Positions 1 to 29,110 of a stretch of 64,000 nucleotides of DNA are shown here, piece by piece. A model generated the notes under the pieces. The model was not told the DNA's origin, searched no databases, and saw only the letters and a program-made list of their open reading frames with translations. How positions within the stretch are numbered: the stretch's first letter is position 1; every line of letters starts with the position of its first letter. The position numbers and the translations under genes were made by a program. Source of the stretch: Tubiluchus corallicola (lineage: Eukaryota > Priapulida > Priapulimorpha > Priapulimorphida > Tubiluchidae); assembly GCA_030141605.1 (NCBI GenBank), contig JAQGDQ010000168.1:124001-188000 (forward strand), given 5' to 3'.

Positions 1-764
1 CTTGCTACTTAACATGCCACGCACCTGCACCCCTGTACCGGGTCATAGATACCAAAATTATACTCCAGAAGCTCTGGAAGCTGCCATACATGCCGTCAAG
101 AATACCAACAGGACAATCAGCGCAGCGGCGAGGCAATTCGGAGTTCCAAGAAAGACCCTTTCTGACAAACTCTCAGGAAGTCATCCGCGGAAGACCGGAG
201 GTCAGCCAGTGTTCTCCGCCGCCGAGAAGCACGAAATCGCCAACACTCCAAGTGGCCGCTGAGTGGGGGTTCCCAATGACTGCCATCGATCTCCGACTAC
301 TGATTAAGAGTGTTCTTGACGCGAAGGGAATCCAGGAACGACGACACAAGGCAAACACCCCTGGAATAGACTTTGTCAAATCATTCGCCCGAAGGAACAA
401 TCTGGTTTTCAGAGTGGCTGGCAACATCAAGGGCGCCCGCGATAAGATCAGTGCACAAGACGTTCAAGCCTTCCTTGCCAACGTAGAAGTTTCTATTTGA
501 AAACTAAAACTAGACATTTTTCATAATTTTTTCATAGGGTGGCGAACTCACCCTCAACCAGCCAATCACAACCAGTTAACTTCAGCTGCCTAGAATGGCA
601 TTAAACAGTGTTAAATTGTTAGTGGCGAATTCACCCCACGATAGTGTTTCATTCGAAAGGCAATATAAAGCTTGAACTAAGAAAATCGGTTGGGTAATTC
701 TCTTGCTATGGCAGGAAACGTAAAAAATACCCCTAAAAAGTGGCGAACTCACCCCGTCTTACGG
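1..764 (+). mobile_element. pogo/Tigger-like non-autonomous DNA transposon, copy 1 (left end outside window)
   Basis: Nearly the same sequence as the complete copy at 29111-30078, but this one is cut by the window start. The right terminus ends CCCCGTCTTACGG at 764 and is followed by TA, the expected target duplication. The 16-bp motif GTGGCGAACTCACCCC, or a one-base variant, occurs near 538, 622 and 740. The interior carries a broken transposase N-terminus and no DDE catalytic domain, so the element would depend on a transposase supplied in trans. Confidence 0.8.
14..500 (+). pseudogene. Truncated pogo/Tigger-type transposase N-terminus (psq and CENP-B-like HTH)
   Basis: From ATG at 14 the product has a Pipsqueak-type helix-turn-helix (AARQFGVPRKTLSDKLSG) and then hits a stop at 260. 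The coding sense continues in another frame through 500 (LQVAAEWGFPMTAID, then KSFARRNNLVFRVAG), which resembles the second, CENP-B/Tc5-like DNA-binding helix-turn-helix of pogo transposases. The DDE nuclease domain that normally follows is absent. The frame break lies just after HEIANT and is shared with the copy at 29330, so it predates the spread of these copies. It may retain DNA-binding ability only in part. The family call is from motifs, not a search. Confidence 0.72.
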
Positions 765-907
765 TATATTATGCTTACAGCCGTGAGACTTTAAATCTTT
801 TCACATAATTCATGCATGTTGTGTCATCATTCCAAGTCTCTCTTTTCCACATCTTTCTGCACATTGATTTTCATTAGCTATCTATCAATTTCATCAGATT
901 TTTCTCT

Positions 908-2324
908 TTGTTTCATCTCTTTTCTCTTACCCTTTCTCTAATAAATGGTAAACCTCGTCAAGATCCAATTTTAGAAGTCATATATGTTCGGTCCCAATTC
1001 AGATATTCTCTCCGAAGCATGCAACAGAAACGAACGAGCGACCGAATAGCCTACAGATATATGCACTGTAATTCATATCAATTCTGGGCATCCATTAAAA
1101 AGGAGTCGAATTCTAAGCTACCCCTCCCGTCCCGCATTGGGCAAACCTCTGGCGAAAAGCACGTATGTGATATTTGGAAGAACCACTACCAGGCACTTCT
1201 TAACTCTGTTGACAATTGCAATCTACCAGTTAGGCTAAAGGAATTTCTGACTACCAGCCTAAACAATGCTCCTGCAATCACTGTAAGAGAGGTTCAGGAT
1301 GCCATGTCTAGCCTGTCTCGCTATAAAAGTTCAGGCACTGATCGGCCCCAAGCCGAACATTATACATCTGACTTTCTACTGACTTTCTACCCATATTGCT
1401 AGCTTTAATTTATACAACTTGCATTGCTCATAGTTTTCTTCCAAATGCACCCATGCTTTCAGTGTTTGTGTCTCTTGTTAGAAACAAAAACAATGATATC
1501 ACGGATGTAAACAATTGTAGTCCCATAGCTCTATCACCCACCAGTAGTAAAATTCTTGAATATGTGTTACTCTATCGATATAAATATTGTATTCATACTA
1601 CACCAAAACAGTTTGGCTTCGTAGACGAATTGAGACCGAATTATATATCAACAGTCTCAAAGAAATCATTGATTACTACATTTCCAGGCAAAGCACCGTG
1701 CACATTATTTTTATTGATGCGTCTCAAGCGTCTGACCGTGTTAATTATTTCAAATTATTTTTAAACTGTTAGCCACTGATGTGCCCAACGTTATTATTCA
1801 TCTTTTAGTTTTTTATTATACAAAACAAGGTCTGTTAATTAGGTGGGGGCGGCACCAATCTAGTATATTTAACGTTCGTAACAGTGTTCGTCAGGGAGGT
1901 ATTATATCTCCTATGTTATTTAACTTGTATATCATTGACCTAAGTCAGAGGCTTAGCTCTTCACAGTATGGTTATCATATTGCTCATTTATATACGAATC
2001 ATCGGATGTATGCAGATGATGTGTGCTTATTAGCCACAACCACAACTGCACCACAAAAACTTGTTTATGTACGTTGATTATGCTAAACAGCAAGATATTA
2101 TTATTAATGTCGAGATGACTAAATTGGTCTCGATAAAGTCATGTGTTCTTAAAAATGTGGCAAATGGCTCCGATAGCATCGAAGGAACTTTGGCAAAGCC
2201 CTCCAAACAGGAGAAATACTTAGGGCATATGATTTCTGATAATAATGCAGGTGATCTTGACATTATTAGACAAAGAACAATTTATTATTCTAGGGCCAAC
2301 CAACTGACGTCTAACGTAATGTAA
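908..2324 (+). pseudogene. Decayed non-LTR (LINE) reverse transcriptase
   Basis: Three or four frames on the plus strand together give a recognisable reverse transcriptase. Around 1260-1350 comes an upstream region ending SSLSRYKSSGTDRPQ, near 1500-1560 a degenerate form of the NYRPIALLPTLSKILE block (VNNCSPIALSPTSSKILE), near 1883-1950 VRQGGIISPMLFNLYI, and near 2008-2025 the catalytic YADD box (MYADDVCLLA). A thumb-like segment with KYLGHMISDNN follows to 2324. Frameshifts and stops separate the blocks, so it is inactive. The 5' endonuclease domain is not seen. The clade is uncertain. The 3' end of a similar element lies at 3482-3739 and may belong to the same insertion. Confidence 0.82.
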
Positions 2325-2599
2325 ATCATTTTCGTTGACTGCCCAATCAGCGTGCCAAGTGAATTCACACCCATGCAGAGCTTAATTAGCGCAGGAACGT
2401 TCGGGACATTTAGCTACAGCTCCGTCTGACACTGTTATGAAAAATATTAAGCTTTTTATTAGTTAGTTGGAGAAATATTGCAAATGGATTGGTGGAAATA
2501 TATAGTCTAAAAATGCACAACGCTTACGTCTATGAGTTGCTGATTAAAACTTTTTGCAGTCAAGAAAATACGCAGTTTAGTTTATGGCTTTGCAAGTTA

Positions 2600-3205
2600 G
2601 GTAAAAACAACTACTTAATTAACTTTAAATAAGGACAAAACAAAATGTTTTCTTTTCTGGACAGTTTTTATAAACCTCAATGATATATTCACAGCCAAAA
2701 TTAATTCAAATGTGGTCAAAGCCTATATTATACATCAATGTAGTATTAGCTATTTTACGCTATTTTCTGGTTATAATCATGGTTAAAAGACGCCATTGGG
2801 ACTTATGTAACTCGGGCATTCAATATAAGGGTCGTCAATAGAATGGAACAATCAAATTTATTCCATTTCCGTAGCATAACAAACGGAAAAATACAAAAAC
2901 TTGCAGACGAGTTTGCAGACGAGCACATGATATTAATATAGAAAAATACATCGCAGTCATGGTATGTTCGTATGTTTAAAGGCAAGAGAGACTTAATATT
3001 TTTGTTGCTCATTTATTGTAAAGCAAGGGTAACTGACTTAGTTTCTTTTTTATCATACTTATGTCTCTGTATTTTGTAGTGCTTTGAAACTTCGTCTCTA
3101 CATTCTGTTTAAATTGAAAAGTCATTTTTTGGCTACTTGAAGTGTTAATTTCGTGTAATAATAGCTGCTCTGCAAATTTGTGTTTATGAAAAAGTGCAAT
3201 CAATT
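2600..3205 (-). repeat. Diverged dispersed repeat, inverted partner of 28540-29095
   Basis: The reverse complement of this stretch can be followed along 28540-29095 through several matching blocks, for example GTTATAATCATGGTTAAAAG near 2769 against its complement near 28935, and the CATACGAACATACC-like segment near 2960 against 28768. On the minus strand it holds two short open frames (3009-3203 and 2803-3012) with no recognised domain. The plus-strand frame in the partner copy shares PLNIRxY and SFCIFP with them, so some coding ancestry is possible. It splits the LINE remnants on either side. Confidence 0.6.
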
Positions 3206-3481
3206 TATCTGTTGATCAGTCATTAGTTATGACTGTCATGTTATTTAGTTTAGTTTAGACAGTTGTTGTCCAGCGTGAGCTGTTGTCCCGAATGCCGCTG
3301 AGCATGCTGACGTTACAGCGGAGGCGGAGCGATAGACCAATGTGTTTGACGTCACTTAATTAGACGTTTTGGCAATTGCTCACTTGCTGTCAAGAAGTAT
3401 CTCTTTAATTCCTACTGCAGAAGTTTTTATTGTATAGCCACATGGCGCCATTAAAATTTATACAATCTGAGCAAATTAAAA

Positions 3482-3739
3482 GTTGCCTATAATATCTCTA
3501 TTAGAAAGTTTTTTAAATATCCTTATGACGCTAGTTCTAGAAACATTACAAGAAATCTCAATATTAGATACTTCGGTGTTATCAATAGAAAGTGTGTACT
3601 TAGTCTTTGTAGTAGAGTTGCTATTAGTGAGAATGATATTTGTAATCACTTAAGTGAATGTGATGCATTTTTTACTATTTCCATTAGAAAGAAATGGATA
3701 GAACTTCTTTATTGTTTTGGTAATGCCTTGCCGATGTAA
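3482..3739 (+). pseudogene. LINE reverse-transcriptase C-terminal fragment
   Basis: An open frame of 85 codons begins VAYNISIRKFFKYPYDASSR and ends at a TAA at 3737-3739. It shows the pattern of LINE ORF2 C-termini: a basic A-x-N-x-x-x-R-K-x-F start, a middle FGVINRKCVLSLCSRV, and a short tail (WIELLYCFGNALPM). It starts without a methionine. It probably represents the 3' end of the element at 908-2324, separated by later insertion of the repeat at 2600-3205, but it could be an independent copy. Confidence 0.6.
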
Positions 3740-5156
3740 TTTTTTTACTAGTTTATTCATTCAATTACTTTGTGTGTCACTAGCTAAGTCATAATTGTAA
3801 ATGTTTATAACTGTTGTATTTAGTCTTTTGTCCTGAATGTATAGCAGGTTTTGTATACGTGCAGATTTTCGTCCCGAAGGAAATTGCTCTCGCCTATTGG
3901 AGCTGCACACCATCATCTTTGAAGCAAGCTCTTCTAGAGTTTGGCGTGTCTGCGTGGACAGAACTCTGGCCGTATGGACTATGATCGTCCAGTATCAAAA
4001 ATTTTACCTGTCTCATTGAAGAACAAGGATCAGGACCACATTTTGGGCGTGGAAGAGTGGTCCAGCCAGCGTTTGAATAAATAAGTTCACGTATATTGTT
4101 GGCTTCAATCCAGTTTGAGCTAGTGGATTTTACACTCACTTGTGCACATTGTCTTGAAGCGATTACGGGACATCCACGCTCATTTTTACCGTTATTTTCG
4201 TGCAGATTTTATAAATACATGGGTTATAATGCTATAACAGATATTGTGCTCATTGGTGAAATGATATGTCACAAAGTGTAAAATAAAAATTAGCGATTTT
4301 TAACCTAATCTGACATGTTCAAATTTATGGCAAGATTTGCAATAATTTTTATAATTCCTCTGCTTTGCACATCTATTTGCTAATAGTTAAATGCAATTGT
4401 CCTGTTTTTTACGAATTTGAATAATGTCGTGCCTGTAGGAAATAATTGGCATAATAAACTTTATGTATGCATTGCATTATACAGAGCTTTGAGACTAATT
4501 TGCTAACTCACAATTATGAACACATCATATGCTGAGGCGTTACCCTGCTGATACTAACCGAACCGTAAGCTAATTCAAATTTACTCATGTGTAAGAATAA
4601 AAAGTAAGAAGAGTTGAAGCAAGACCGCTTTCAAGGCAAACAACATAATTTACATTAATTGGTATCACAAGTATTACTCCTGATGTAAGTTTGTAACTAC
4701 ACGCGAACTCCTTTCTGTGCTTGTAGCAGCAGAAAGGGTGGTCTGGTGTCACTATTTGTACTTGAGTGGTTAAGAAGACTGAGAAAGGTGCGTGAAAAAG
4801 ATCTCAGAAACATTAGCAGTGGCAAATGCAGAGAGCAACTGTCTGAGATTTTTTGCATTTCTTACTGAAATGATGTTTTTCCTGCATCATGAACATACAA
4901 ACTTATTGGGGCTTCTAATTTACACTATAAATCAGATAGATTAGTACGACCTCAATAAATAGTGGAACTCGAATCACTGTTTTTATTTTAACAAATAAGA
5001 TGTGAACAGTTTCAGGTTTATGCAGATTGTGCGTAAATGTTGGCTTAATCAACACAAGTACCTTTTAGATTAAAAATTTAAAAAAATATTTAAACTTAAT
5101 AATAAAAAATGCTGTGATTACATGATCCTACACTATAGAATATCGATTTTTTTGCA
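3740..5156. other. Intergenic region upstream of the ammonium transporter
   Basis: Only short overlapping open frames are present (near 3837-4281), with no recognisable domain. No repeat family is obvious. The transporter promoter and any 5' untranslated exon should lie here, because the start-codon exon is preceded by a good splice acceptor (T-rich tract then CAG at 5155-5157). Confidence 0.4.
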
Positions 5157-5190
5157 GACTTTCTGTTAATTTTGGACACACCAGGCTGGT

Positions 5191-21899
<16,709 letters not shown>

Positions 21900-22824
21900 A
21901 CACTTTTTTGCTTATAACTGGACCATTTACAAATGGTTCAGAAAAGATTTTCCAAAATGAAAGAAGTAAATGGCGCCACATCTCAAAAGTTAGGGGAAGC
22001 ATCATTCAACAAGAGTTGTCCCAGAATATCGGAATGGGCTGAATCTAATTTCCTCGAAAAAATGTAATTGTACGTTGCAAAATGCCCAGGAAGGATTACT
22101 TATAAGTGCACTCTGTTAGCGAAAATTTTGGTTAAAATGAGAAAAATAAGAGAAGAAACAGGATAAAGCATTTATAAACTTGAATGCACGTAACATTTCG
22201 AAGCAATAATTAACTTGTGGATGTATGATGGATGAATTTGTAGGTGGACCAAAACATGACTTTGTACTACTTATATTTATACATATATATAGCGCAATGC
22301 TATTTGAGTGTTGTTAGATTAACTTATGCAAAAATTCATTGTAGGAACAAAATTATGGTGTTGAGGCTTTGAGTAGACTAATACTAACCCTCGCAAGAAT
22401 CAGAAATGAAGAGACACATGACCGTTGAAATTGTCTGTTTTCACTGTAGTTGATAAAGTTGTAGTATTATTTGTTTTGAGTTGTATATTATTTGTTTGTA
22501 TTTAGGATTGATGCTGTAAGTTAGCAAGAAAACAATTTATTGTCTTTATCTTATAGTATACCTAAGGAAATTGATGTGGTTTTACCTACAACAATAAAAG
22601 AAAATTAACACGTAAATAAATTCAATCAATTGTCGCTACATAAGTGCTAATAAAATATATACAGCGATGTAGTGCATATTGCAAATTTACTGAAATTTAA
22701 TTTTGGTAGCTCGAACTGCAGCAGGATAGAAAGAATTTGAAGTGCTTGTGGTTTTCGCGTTAATTGAACGCTGTCTACATCCAGAGAGGAACATTTCAAA
22801 AAAATTATTACTTGGATGACATTA
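21900..22824 (+). other. Transporter 3' untranslated and downstream region
   Basis: Follows the TAG at 21897-21899. No other coding sequence is seen. A candidate AATAAA polyadenylation signal lies at 22593-22598, giving a 3' UTR of about 0.7 kb. Short ATATAT runs occur near 22280. Confidence 0.45.
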
Positions 22825-23310
22825 TTTCATTAATGATATCTTTCGCTCTCTTTGCGACGTTAGTTTCACACAAATGTGCCATAAGTCGCTGTTCAATTCC
22901 TATCATTTGTGAAGCGAGTTTAACAACTTAAACAAGAGCGTAGTGATCTCCCTGTGTGGTAGCGCCATACAAAACAATGAGGGATATTCTTAAGACACTC
23001 TCAGTTACTATCCGATAAAAACTCTCCATCACGGCAGGAGCAATGCTAAATGATTTAAGTTGTCTTAAAAAGTATAAACGCCGGTGAGCCTTTTTCGCAC
23101 ACAGAGCTTATTAGCTTCCCATTAAAGGTCATCCCAAAAATTGAAATGTGTAACAATTTCTACAGCTGTATTGTCTATAAGTAAACGCACTTTTCTAGCT
23201 TATTTCTAACATCTATGATAATGTCTTTTGTTTTCGAAACAAGCAGTTCTAAATTATTCAATTCGCACCATCAAATTAAATTTTGAACTTCCGAAAAATA
23301 ATTAATTTCG
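22825..23310 (-). pseudogene. L2/CR1-like LINE reverse-transcriptase C-terminal remnant
   Basis: On the minus strand the order is: ELNNLELLVSKTKDIIID (about 23270-23220), VTHFNFLGMTFNGKLISSV, a frame shift, KAHRRLYFLRQLKSF, APAVMESFYRIVTESVLR, then a region with one stop ending CETNVAKRAKDIINEIM near 22830. This matches the thumb and C-terminal layout of L2/CR1-type LINEs (K-A-x-x-R-L-x-F-L-R-x-L, then L-x-x-F-Y-x-x-x-x-E-S-V-L). It is inactive, because of a frameshift and stop and because the N-terminal RT motifs are not seen. Confidence 0.75.
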
Positions 23311-24441
23311 TTGTTATTGCGTGGTATTACCTGCAAATTTTACCATTATAGTATTTGGGGATATTCACAGTCATATTACACTAAAAACAAAGTGCATAGC
23401 ATTAGTGACAGGACGCAGCCTAGAGGAGCTCCTGCATTAAGAACTATTGAAGTAGAGAAAATGGTATCATTGTCTTTACTTAAGTCTGAAACTCGTTAAG
23501 TTATCTAGTTTGGTAGTGTAACTTTTAACTCACAGCGAATTGCAAGTTGTTACCTAATGTAATTACACGCAATTTTGTCAAGTGTCGACGTACATTGGAT
23601 ATTATACCAAGACTTTTTGATATTTCTGTTCCAATGTATTTTATGTGTGCTGCCCAATGTAGATTTCCATTTACTATAAAACCTGAGAATTTTATATTCA
23701 TACTTTTGATAGGCCTATTTCATGGCAGTTTATCAGATGTGAACTAAATTGATATTTTCTCGATTACTTTATTGATTATATGACCGTTAGCTCTTACATT
23801 AACGTTTTTCTGCTAAACTGCTTCTAATATCCGTATTAGTAGAACCCATGTATAGCGAGATTAGATTAAGTTTGATGTGTTTATTAGATAGCGATTGGTA
23901 CTTTTTTGCTTTCTGTCACAAATAATTATTTAACGCAATTAATTAATTAACAATTAATCATGTGCATTGGATTGGTGAGTTCTTGGTGATTTCTTAATCG
24001 ATACCTTGAAAGAGTCAAATCTTTGAAATGTTTTTGTGTCTTAAATTAACCAGAACGCGCAACTTCAATACACGAGTCACTTAAACTAATGCAAATTTCA
24101 GCATAGTAACGTTCACTCAGATATATCGCTAATTAACCAGTCTATGGTCCAATTTTTAGTGACTGATTGTAAACTTTATAAACATGTCTGTTTCATCGTG
24201 AAGCTGGATTCGTTGTCATTCATGTAATAAGTTGGTAGCCACTTTTTACATTGTGATATCACGGTAGAGTAATTTAGTATTCCATATCTCAGCGGTAAAA
24301 CGGATTTTATAGCAACACTAAATGGCGTTCTATACGACCTATCTAGGCAGTTGGGCGGAATAACTAACCAATACAATGCTTTGTTTTCCGGACTAGTTTT
24401 GTAAAACTTTTTTTATACCTCGTTTTTCAAATTCTACTTCA
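23311..24441. other. Intergenic region between two convergent genes
   Basis: Open frames are short and carry no recognised motif. The stretch nearest 23311-23750 may be more of the minus-strand LINE, beyond recognition. The converging ammonium transporter and monooxygenase genes end on either side. Confidence 0.35.
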
Positions 24442-24447
24442 TTTATT
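24442..24447 (-). terminator. Candidate polyadenylation signal of the monooxygenase gene
   Basis: AATAAA on the minus strand, about 100 bases past the stop codon at 24551. Confidence 0.5.
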
Positions 24448-24550
24448 GCAAATGTCACGCACATTCTTTTTCTCGGGAATACTGTAACTTTTAAACCTAA
24501 GATGCGTGGTATTTTTCGTTTATTTCAATGCCTTTCAGTACATCAGTCCC

Positions 24551-26900
24551 TTAGAAATGACGGTCGTACATGTCTGATCCATCAAAAGTATACTGAGAAG
24601 AATCTCTGAAAGTCGGTACATTTGTCATCATAACTTCAACCGAATCCCAAGTTAGCTTTTCCACAGATTTTGGATACTTTGGCAAGCCACCCAGCTTTCG
24701 TATTTCGTCGACGTAAGAAAAGCAGGTGTAGGGCTCCGTTATGAAGTAATGGTTTTCTCGACCACGATACCATTTGCAAGTTCTTCTGTCAGCCAGTTCA
24801 GCTTCTGTATCAGCATTCATTTCTTCTGTAGTGGGCAGCTTTAGGGTGCCATCCAGGATTTTCAGTGCAAGAGGAACTTGCCAGCATGCTATGGTTGCTG
24901 TTTGAAAACTGTTCATCATCGCCATGAACATGATATTGGGATATTTGGTGTTAATCATGTGTTTATAAAGAGGAGAAACGAAAGTGTCTGTTACAGTTAT
25001 GCCACAATCTGTATGAAGAAACGGAAAGTTGTAGCTGTAACCGGTACAAAAGATTATATCATCAGCAGGCAATACTTGACCACTCTCCAGAGTGACACAG
25101 TCCTTGTCCATATTGATCACTTTGTCCATCAGTACTTTCAGATTAGCGGGAAAGATGCCATTGTCATATTGTTTTTTCAGGCAGAATCTATCAAAAGTTG
25201 TAACAAACAGTGTAACAGAAAAGGCGCACGTGGAAACTTCAAGTGCGATGTCAAATCCAGATGGACCACCACCAAAAAATACTACTTTCTTGCCGGTGAA
25301 TTTGTCAGGCACGCGATATTGACAACTATGCATGACAGTTCCTCGAAATTTGTCCATTCCTATTATATAGGGGATGTACGGGTCATGGTAGCCACTAGTA
25401 CAAATAAAAACAGCGTCAAAGATCGATTTCTTTGTTGTTTTATCCAAGACATTTTCCGTTTCGATCAACAACTGAGGAAAGTTTGTCTTCACTTTCTGCT
25501 CCTTGGGGATCAAAGGCCTAATTAACTTTACTGAAGTGTTAAATTTGATATTCGGAAGCAGATGGCGTTGCTCTGCATAGCTTTGCAAGTACTGCAAATA
25601 TCTTTTGTGGGGCACAAACTCACATGGCCCTATATCAGAAGGCATAGGAAAACCAACTATCGTGAAAAAGGCCATGGGCGAGTTGCTTACCAGGTTCTTA
25701 TACAAAGAAGAATGAATGCGATGACCTTCACTGTCCAATTCTGTCTTGTCCGTGTAGCGCCACATTCCTCCTGTAAAAGAAACGTCGAGGTCACTGAATC
25801 ACAATAAAAAATCAAAGAATGTCAATTTGTCATAAATGGGTCGTCATACATTTACAGTGTTCTTAACTTTCACCGGGATTATTTTTGAAAAATGCCTAAT
25901 CCAATTTGGGGAGCCTTAAGTTAAAAAGGCCTTTTCAACTGAAATATCTGGAAAAGCATTGTAAGTTCCGCTAGCAAGCTATTACATATTTCCTGTCAGC
26001 GCTAGTATTATGGCTTTTAATTGTGATCTTCCTGTATACAAAACTCCCAATTATTACTATTATTACTGACCTTTCTTCTTCAGTTCGCTTACTGTTACTT
26101 AACTTTTATATTTTAACTGCATACCAAGACATGAAACTTACAAACCTGGTCCCTCAAAATTAAAAGTCTCTCATTTTAGTCACCCATGATTAAAGCAGAG
26201 CGATTTGCTCGCCCAATGCAAAATAGCGGGTCCAAATGAAAAATCTGAAAATTAATCCGGCCCTGACTTTTAGTATAGCAAGTAAGGAATGCTGCTAGAC
26301 TACACCACAAATATGCCCATGCCTATTTCCAGTATCTTGTGAAAGTGTTTAAAGTGTCGCAATTTTTTTTACTGACTCCATTTATTAGCATTATTTGATT
26401 CGCTAGTGACACCGACTTCTTTAAATAAAAAATCACGAGAAAGTGCAGATAAGATCATTCAACAACCGTGGGTGTGATATCTTACTTATTTGAACAAAGT
26501 GATGCGACCGCCTGCAATTAGAAGTTTGACCAACTCCAGTGGAAATTCTGCCAGCAGTTAAAGGGAATCGCACACCTGACCTCTGTAATTGTCAAATTAT
26601 ACTGTTTCTATAAAATTGTTTTAGTTTTTAATTTTGACTGTGTTCTATGACCTTCAAAGGCATTATCATGAAAGGCAGTAAAAATTTACTTAATTTTAAC
26701 CTCCGAGTATATGTCTGAAGTTGCCACAATTACAGTTAAATTTACGAGACTAAATTTTATAATTGTTAGTACCTACCGACGCCCGATTGCCTTTCAAACA
26801 CCTCATGTTCAAAGTCAGGACGGCTGGTGAGTATCTCAGAAGCAATAAGACCCGACGGTCCTGCTCCAATGACAGCAATTTTCATCTTTGCTTGACTCAT
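24551..26900 (-). CDS. Flavin-containing monooxygenase, 2 coding exons, 447 aa
   Basis: NADPH- and O2-dependent N/S-oxygenase family. Minus-strand exons are 26900-26777 and 25770-24551. The junction restores codons as GVGGMWRYTD, the usual FMO 'GGxWR' step. Motifs: FAD-binding VIGAGPSGL (about residues 10-18), the FMO identifying motif FRGTVMHSCQYR (about 183-194), NADPH-binding FFGGGPSGFDIA (about 206-217), and IIFCTGYSYNFPFL toward the C-terminus. At 447 residues it has the length of invertebrate/insect-type FMOs. The C-terminal hydrophobic anchor of vertebrate microsomal FMOs is absent, so it is probably soluble or peripheral. The start is the Met just before KMKIAVIGAG. An in-frame upstream extension to 27044 lacks family similarity and was not used. 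The 1006-bp intron holds nothing recognisable. The substrate cannot be told from sequence. Confidence 0.93.
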
Positions 26901-28539
26901 TATTAGAAGTGGACGATTCTGTGACAGTCGACAGATTGACGCGTATCGTAAACAAACATTATAGTCGCTTGATCGATAAAAGCAGCCTAAACAATCTTTA
27001 TGAAGTTTGGTCCATCTACCTGGATGATAATGTTTACTAGCCAACGGTAGCCAGACAAAATCAAAAGGCTAATGTAAACTCATTTCTTACATGTAGTTGT
27101 TTATTATAGGCCAAGGACCTTCCGCAAAATATGCTGGTTAATGTGTGTCAGTTCACTATACATATTACTGTTTACTAGCTTAAGGTAACCAGGTAGAATC
27201 AAAATGCTAATACAGTCTGCAGTTAGAAAGTGAAATAAATCAGTGCTGTTGAAAATTGTGACAGACTTCAATTCTTTTACTCACCCTACTGGAGTTAACT
27301 GGCTAATAGCAACCAGTTATCACAATGTTATGTAATAGTAACCATTTGCTAGCAGATAGCAGCAACAAGTAGCTGCAACGGCAGGCAGAAGAAATTTTTA
27401 GTATTGTTCATTGTCCAGCTGATATCCTAGAATAGTGTACTTTTTTTAAATCTAGTAGCTCCTTAAACTTGGAACTGCCTGTAACTTGGTGAAAGGCATG
27501 ATTCAACGAAACTTCTGTCTATTATTGATAATACACCAATATCTACTGAAAGACTTATAAACAGATCCCCTATTCGCAGCCCTACTCGCCTACATTTTCG
27601 GAGTTTTGATATGCTGTCTAATTTTTACACTTGTTAGAAAGCTTCTGAAAACACAGACAGCATACAATTGCTTTGTAATGCAAAAATTTATTAACGAGTA
27701 TGGGTCGAGCCAGTGAAGATTGTGACACAAACCCAATTCATTAACAGTTTGACTGTTTTATCCTTGCTGACAGCCAACCTTATTGAATAACAGTGGGACC
27801 TGTAAATAAACTATCCTCTTCCTTGCCTGGTAAGTAAAATCATAAAGATATTATATTTGTAATTATGAAACCAAATAACTAAAGAAGAGTACAGGGATGA
27901 CATTCCCGCTTTTGACAAATTCGCATTATGACAAATTGCGTGTTTAGGCTTAGCATATAAACTGACTTGCTAGTCAACAACAAAAGACACTTTATTCCAC
28001 TTAAAATAACACGCACGTTTATTATTACGCAGATTTGTGAGCATCCCGCAAAACTCAAGGCTAACATAATGGCTACAGATGTAACATTAGTACACAAAAA
28101 AGTAAAGCCTAATTGTTGAGCTTTTAACAAAGATTATGTGTAAACGGTTGTTCAGATTGAGTGATGCGGTTAGGTAAAGAAACTCTTCGATGTTATAACC
28201 TTGACGGTATTGTTCTTCGTGTAAAGTTCCACAATTTAAATTAATTAGTCTTATCTGGACGGTCTTAGATGCAGAATAGTTGCTTGTTATTCCAGTTTTC
28301 CCTTAAGCTTCTTATCTGCGCAAATCTTTCCTAGAAAATTGTTTCTCTAAAGTACAACTCGGTTCGTTGCAACAAGAATTTCAACAACAACAACAAAAAC
28401 TTCCTATGACGAATTATTTGATTTCTATTTTTCTAGACAAGGTTAGGTTGGACAACAAGTCTCTTTCGTAAACAATACGACAATTAATGTCTAATCAGAA
28501 GATAAACTGATGGCGCTTTTTTTATACACAAAAATTCGT
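26901..28539. other. Upstream region of the monooxygenase gene
   Basis: Contains the presumed minus-strand promoter. A duplicated block is visible: TGTTTACTAGCCAACGGTAG near 27030 and TGTTTACTAGCTTAAGGTAA near 27168, each followed by a similar AGAATCAAAATGCTAAT stretch, about 140 bp apart. A short related stretch follows near 27300. No gene is seen. The minus-strand open frame at 27879-28130 has no recognised motif. Confidence 0.4.
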
Positions 28540-29095
28540 AGAGTAGCAGTTATTTTTACATGAAATTAAAATTAAGTAGCCAAAAACGGCTCCATGTTTA
28601 AGTAGAATGTAGCGACAAAGTTTAAGTATAAAGTTTCAAAGAAATACAAAATGCATAGACATGCTCGAGTGCCATATCGGGGTCGTTATTGTAAAGGAAT
28701 TAAGCCAGGAAGCCAACTTTAAGACAAATGGGCAAGAAAAATATTCGCTAAAGCCTCACTTGCCTTTGAACATACGAGCATATACCTGCGACGTATCTTT
28801 TCTACATTCAGCTGATCACGTAGTTGTCTGCAAGCTTTTATCCACTTTTTGCATCTTTCCAACTGTTTGTTAAGCCACCGAAGTGGAATAAATTTGACAT
28901 TGTCCGAGTTACATAAGCCTTACTATCATCTTTTAACCATGATTATAACCAGAAAAATTGCGTAAATTTAACTATTTCAGGATTCTAATATTACAATGAC
29001 ATAATATAAATTTTGACCACACTAGAAATAAGAAGACACTACGGAGATCTTCTTGAGGTTTATAAAATCTTGACTAGGAAAGGAAATATTTTGTG
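28540..29095 (+). repeat. Diverged dispersed repeat, inverted partner of 2600-3205
   Basis: Matches the reverse complement of 2600-3205 over several blocks with scattered indels. It ends almost against the transposon at 29111. An open frame at 28661-28873 shares PLNIRAY and TFCIFP with minus-strand frames of the partner. The origin is unknown. Confidence 0.6.
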
Positions 29096-29110
29096 TTCGC
29101 TTAACACATA

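Noticed and set aside
3894-4139. 81-codon minus-strand open frame upstream of the transporter
   Set aside because: No domain, no splice context and no similarity to its neighbours.
24878-25525. 215-codon open frame on the plus strand
   Set aside because: It is wholly antisense to the conserved second exon of the monooxygenase, has no recognisable domain, and reflects codon bias of the opposite strand.
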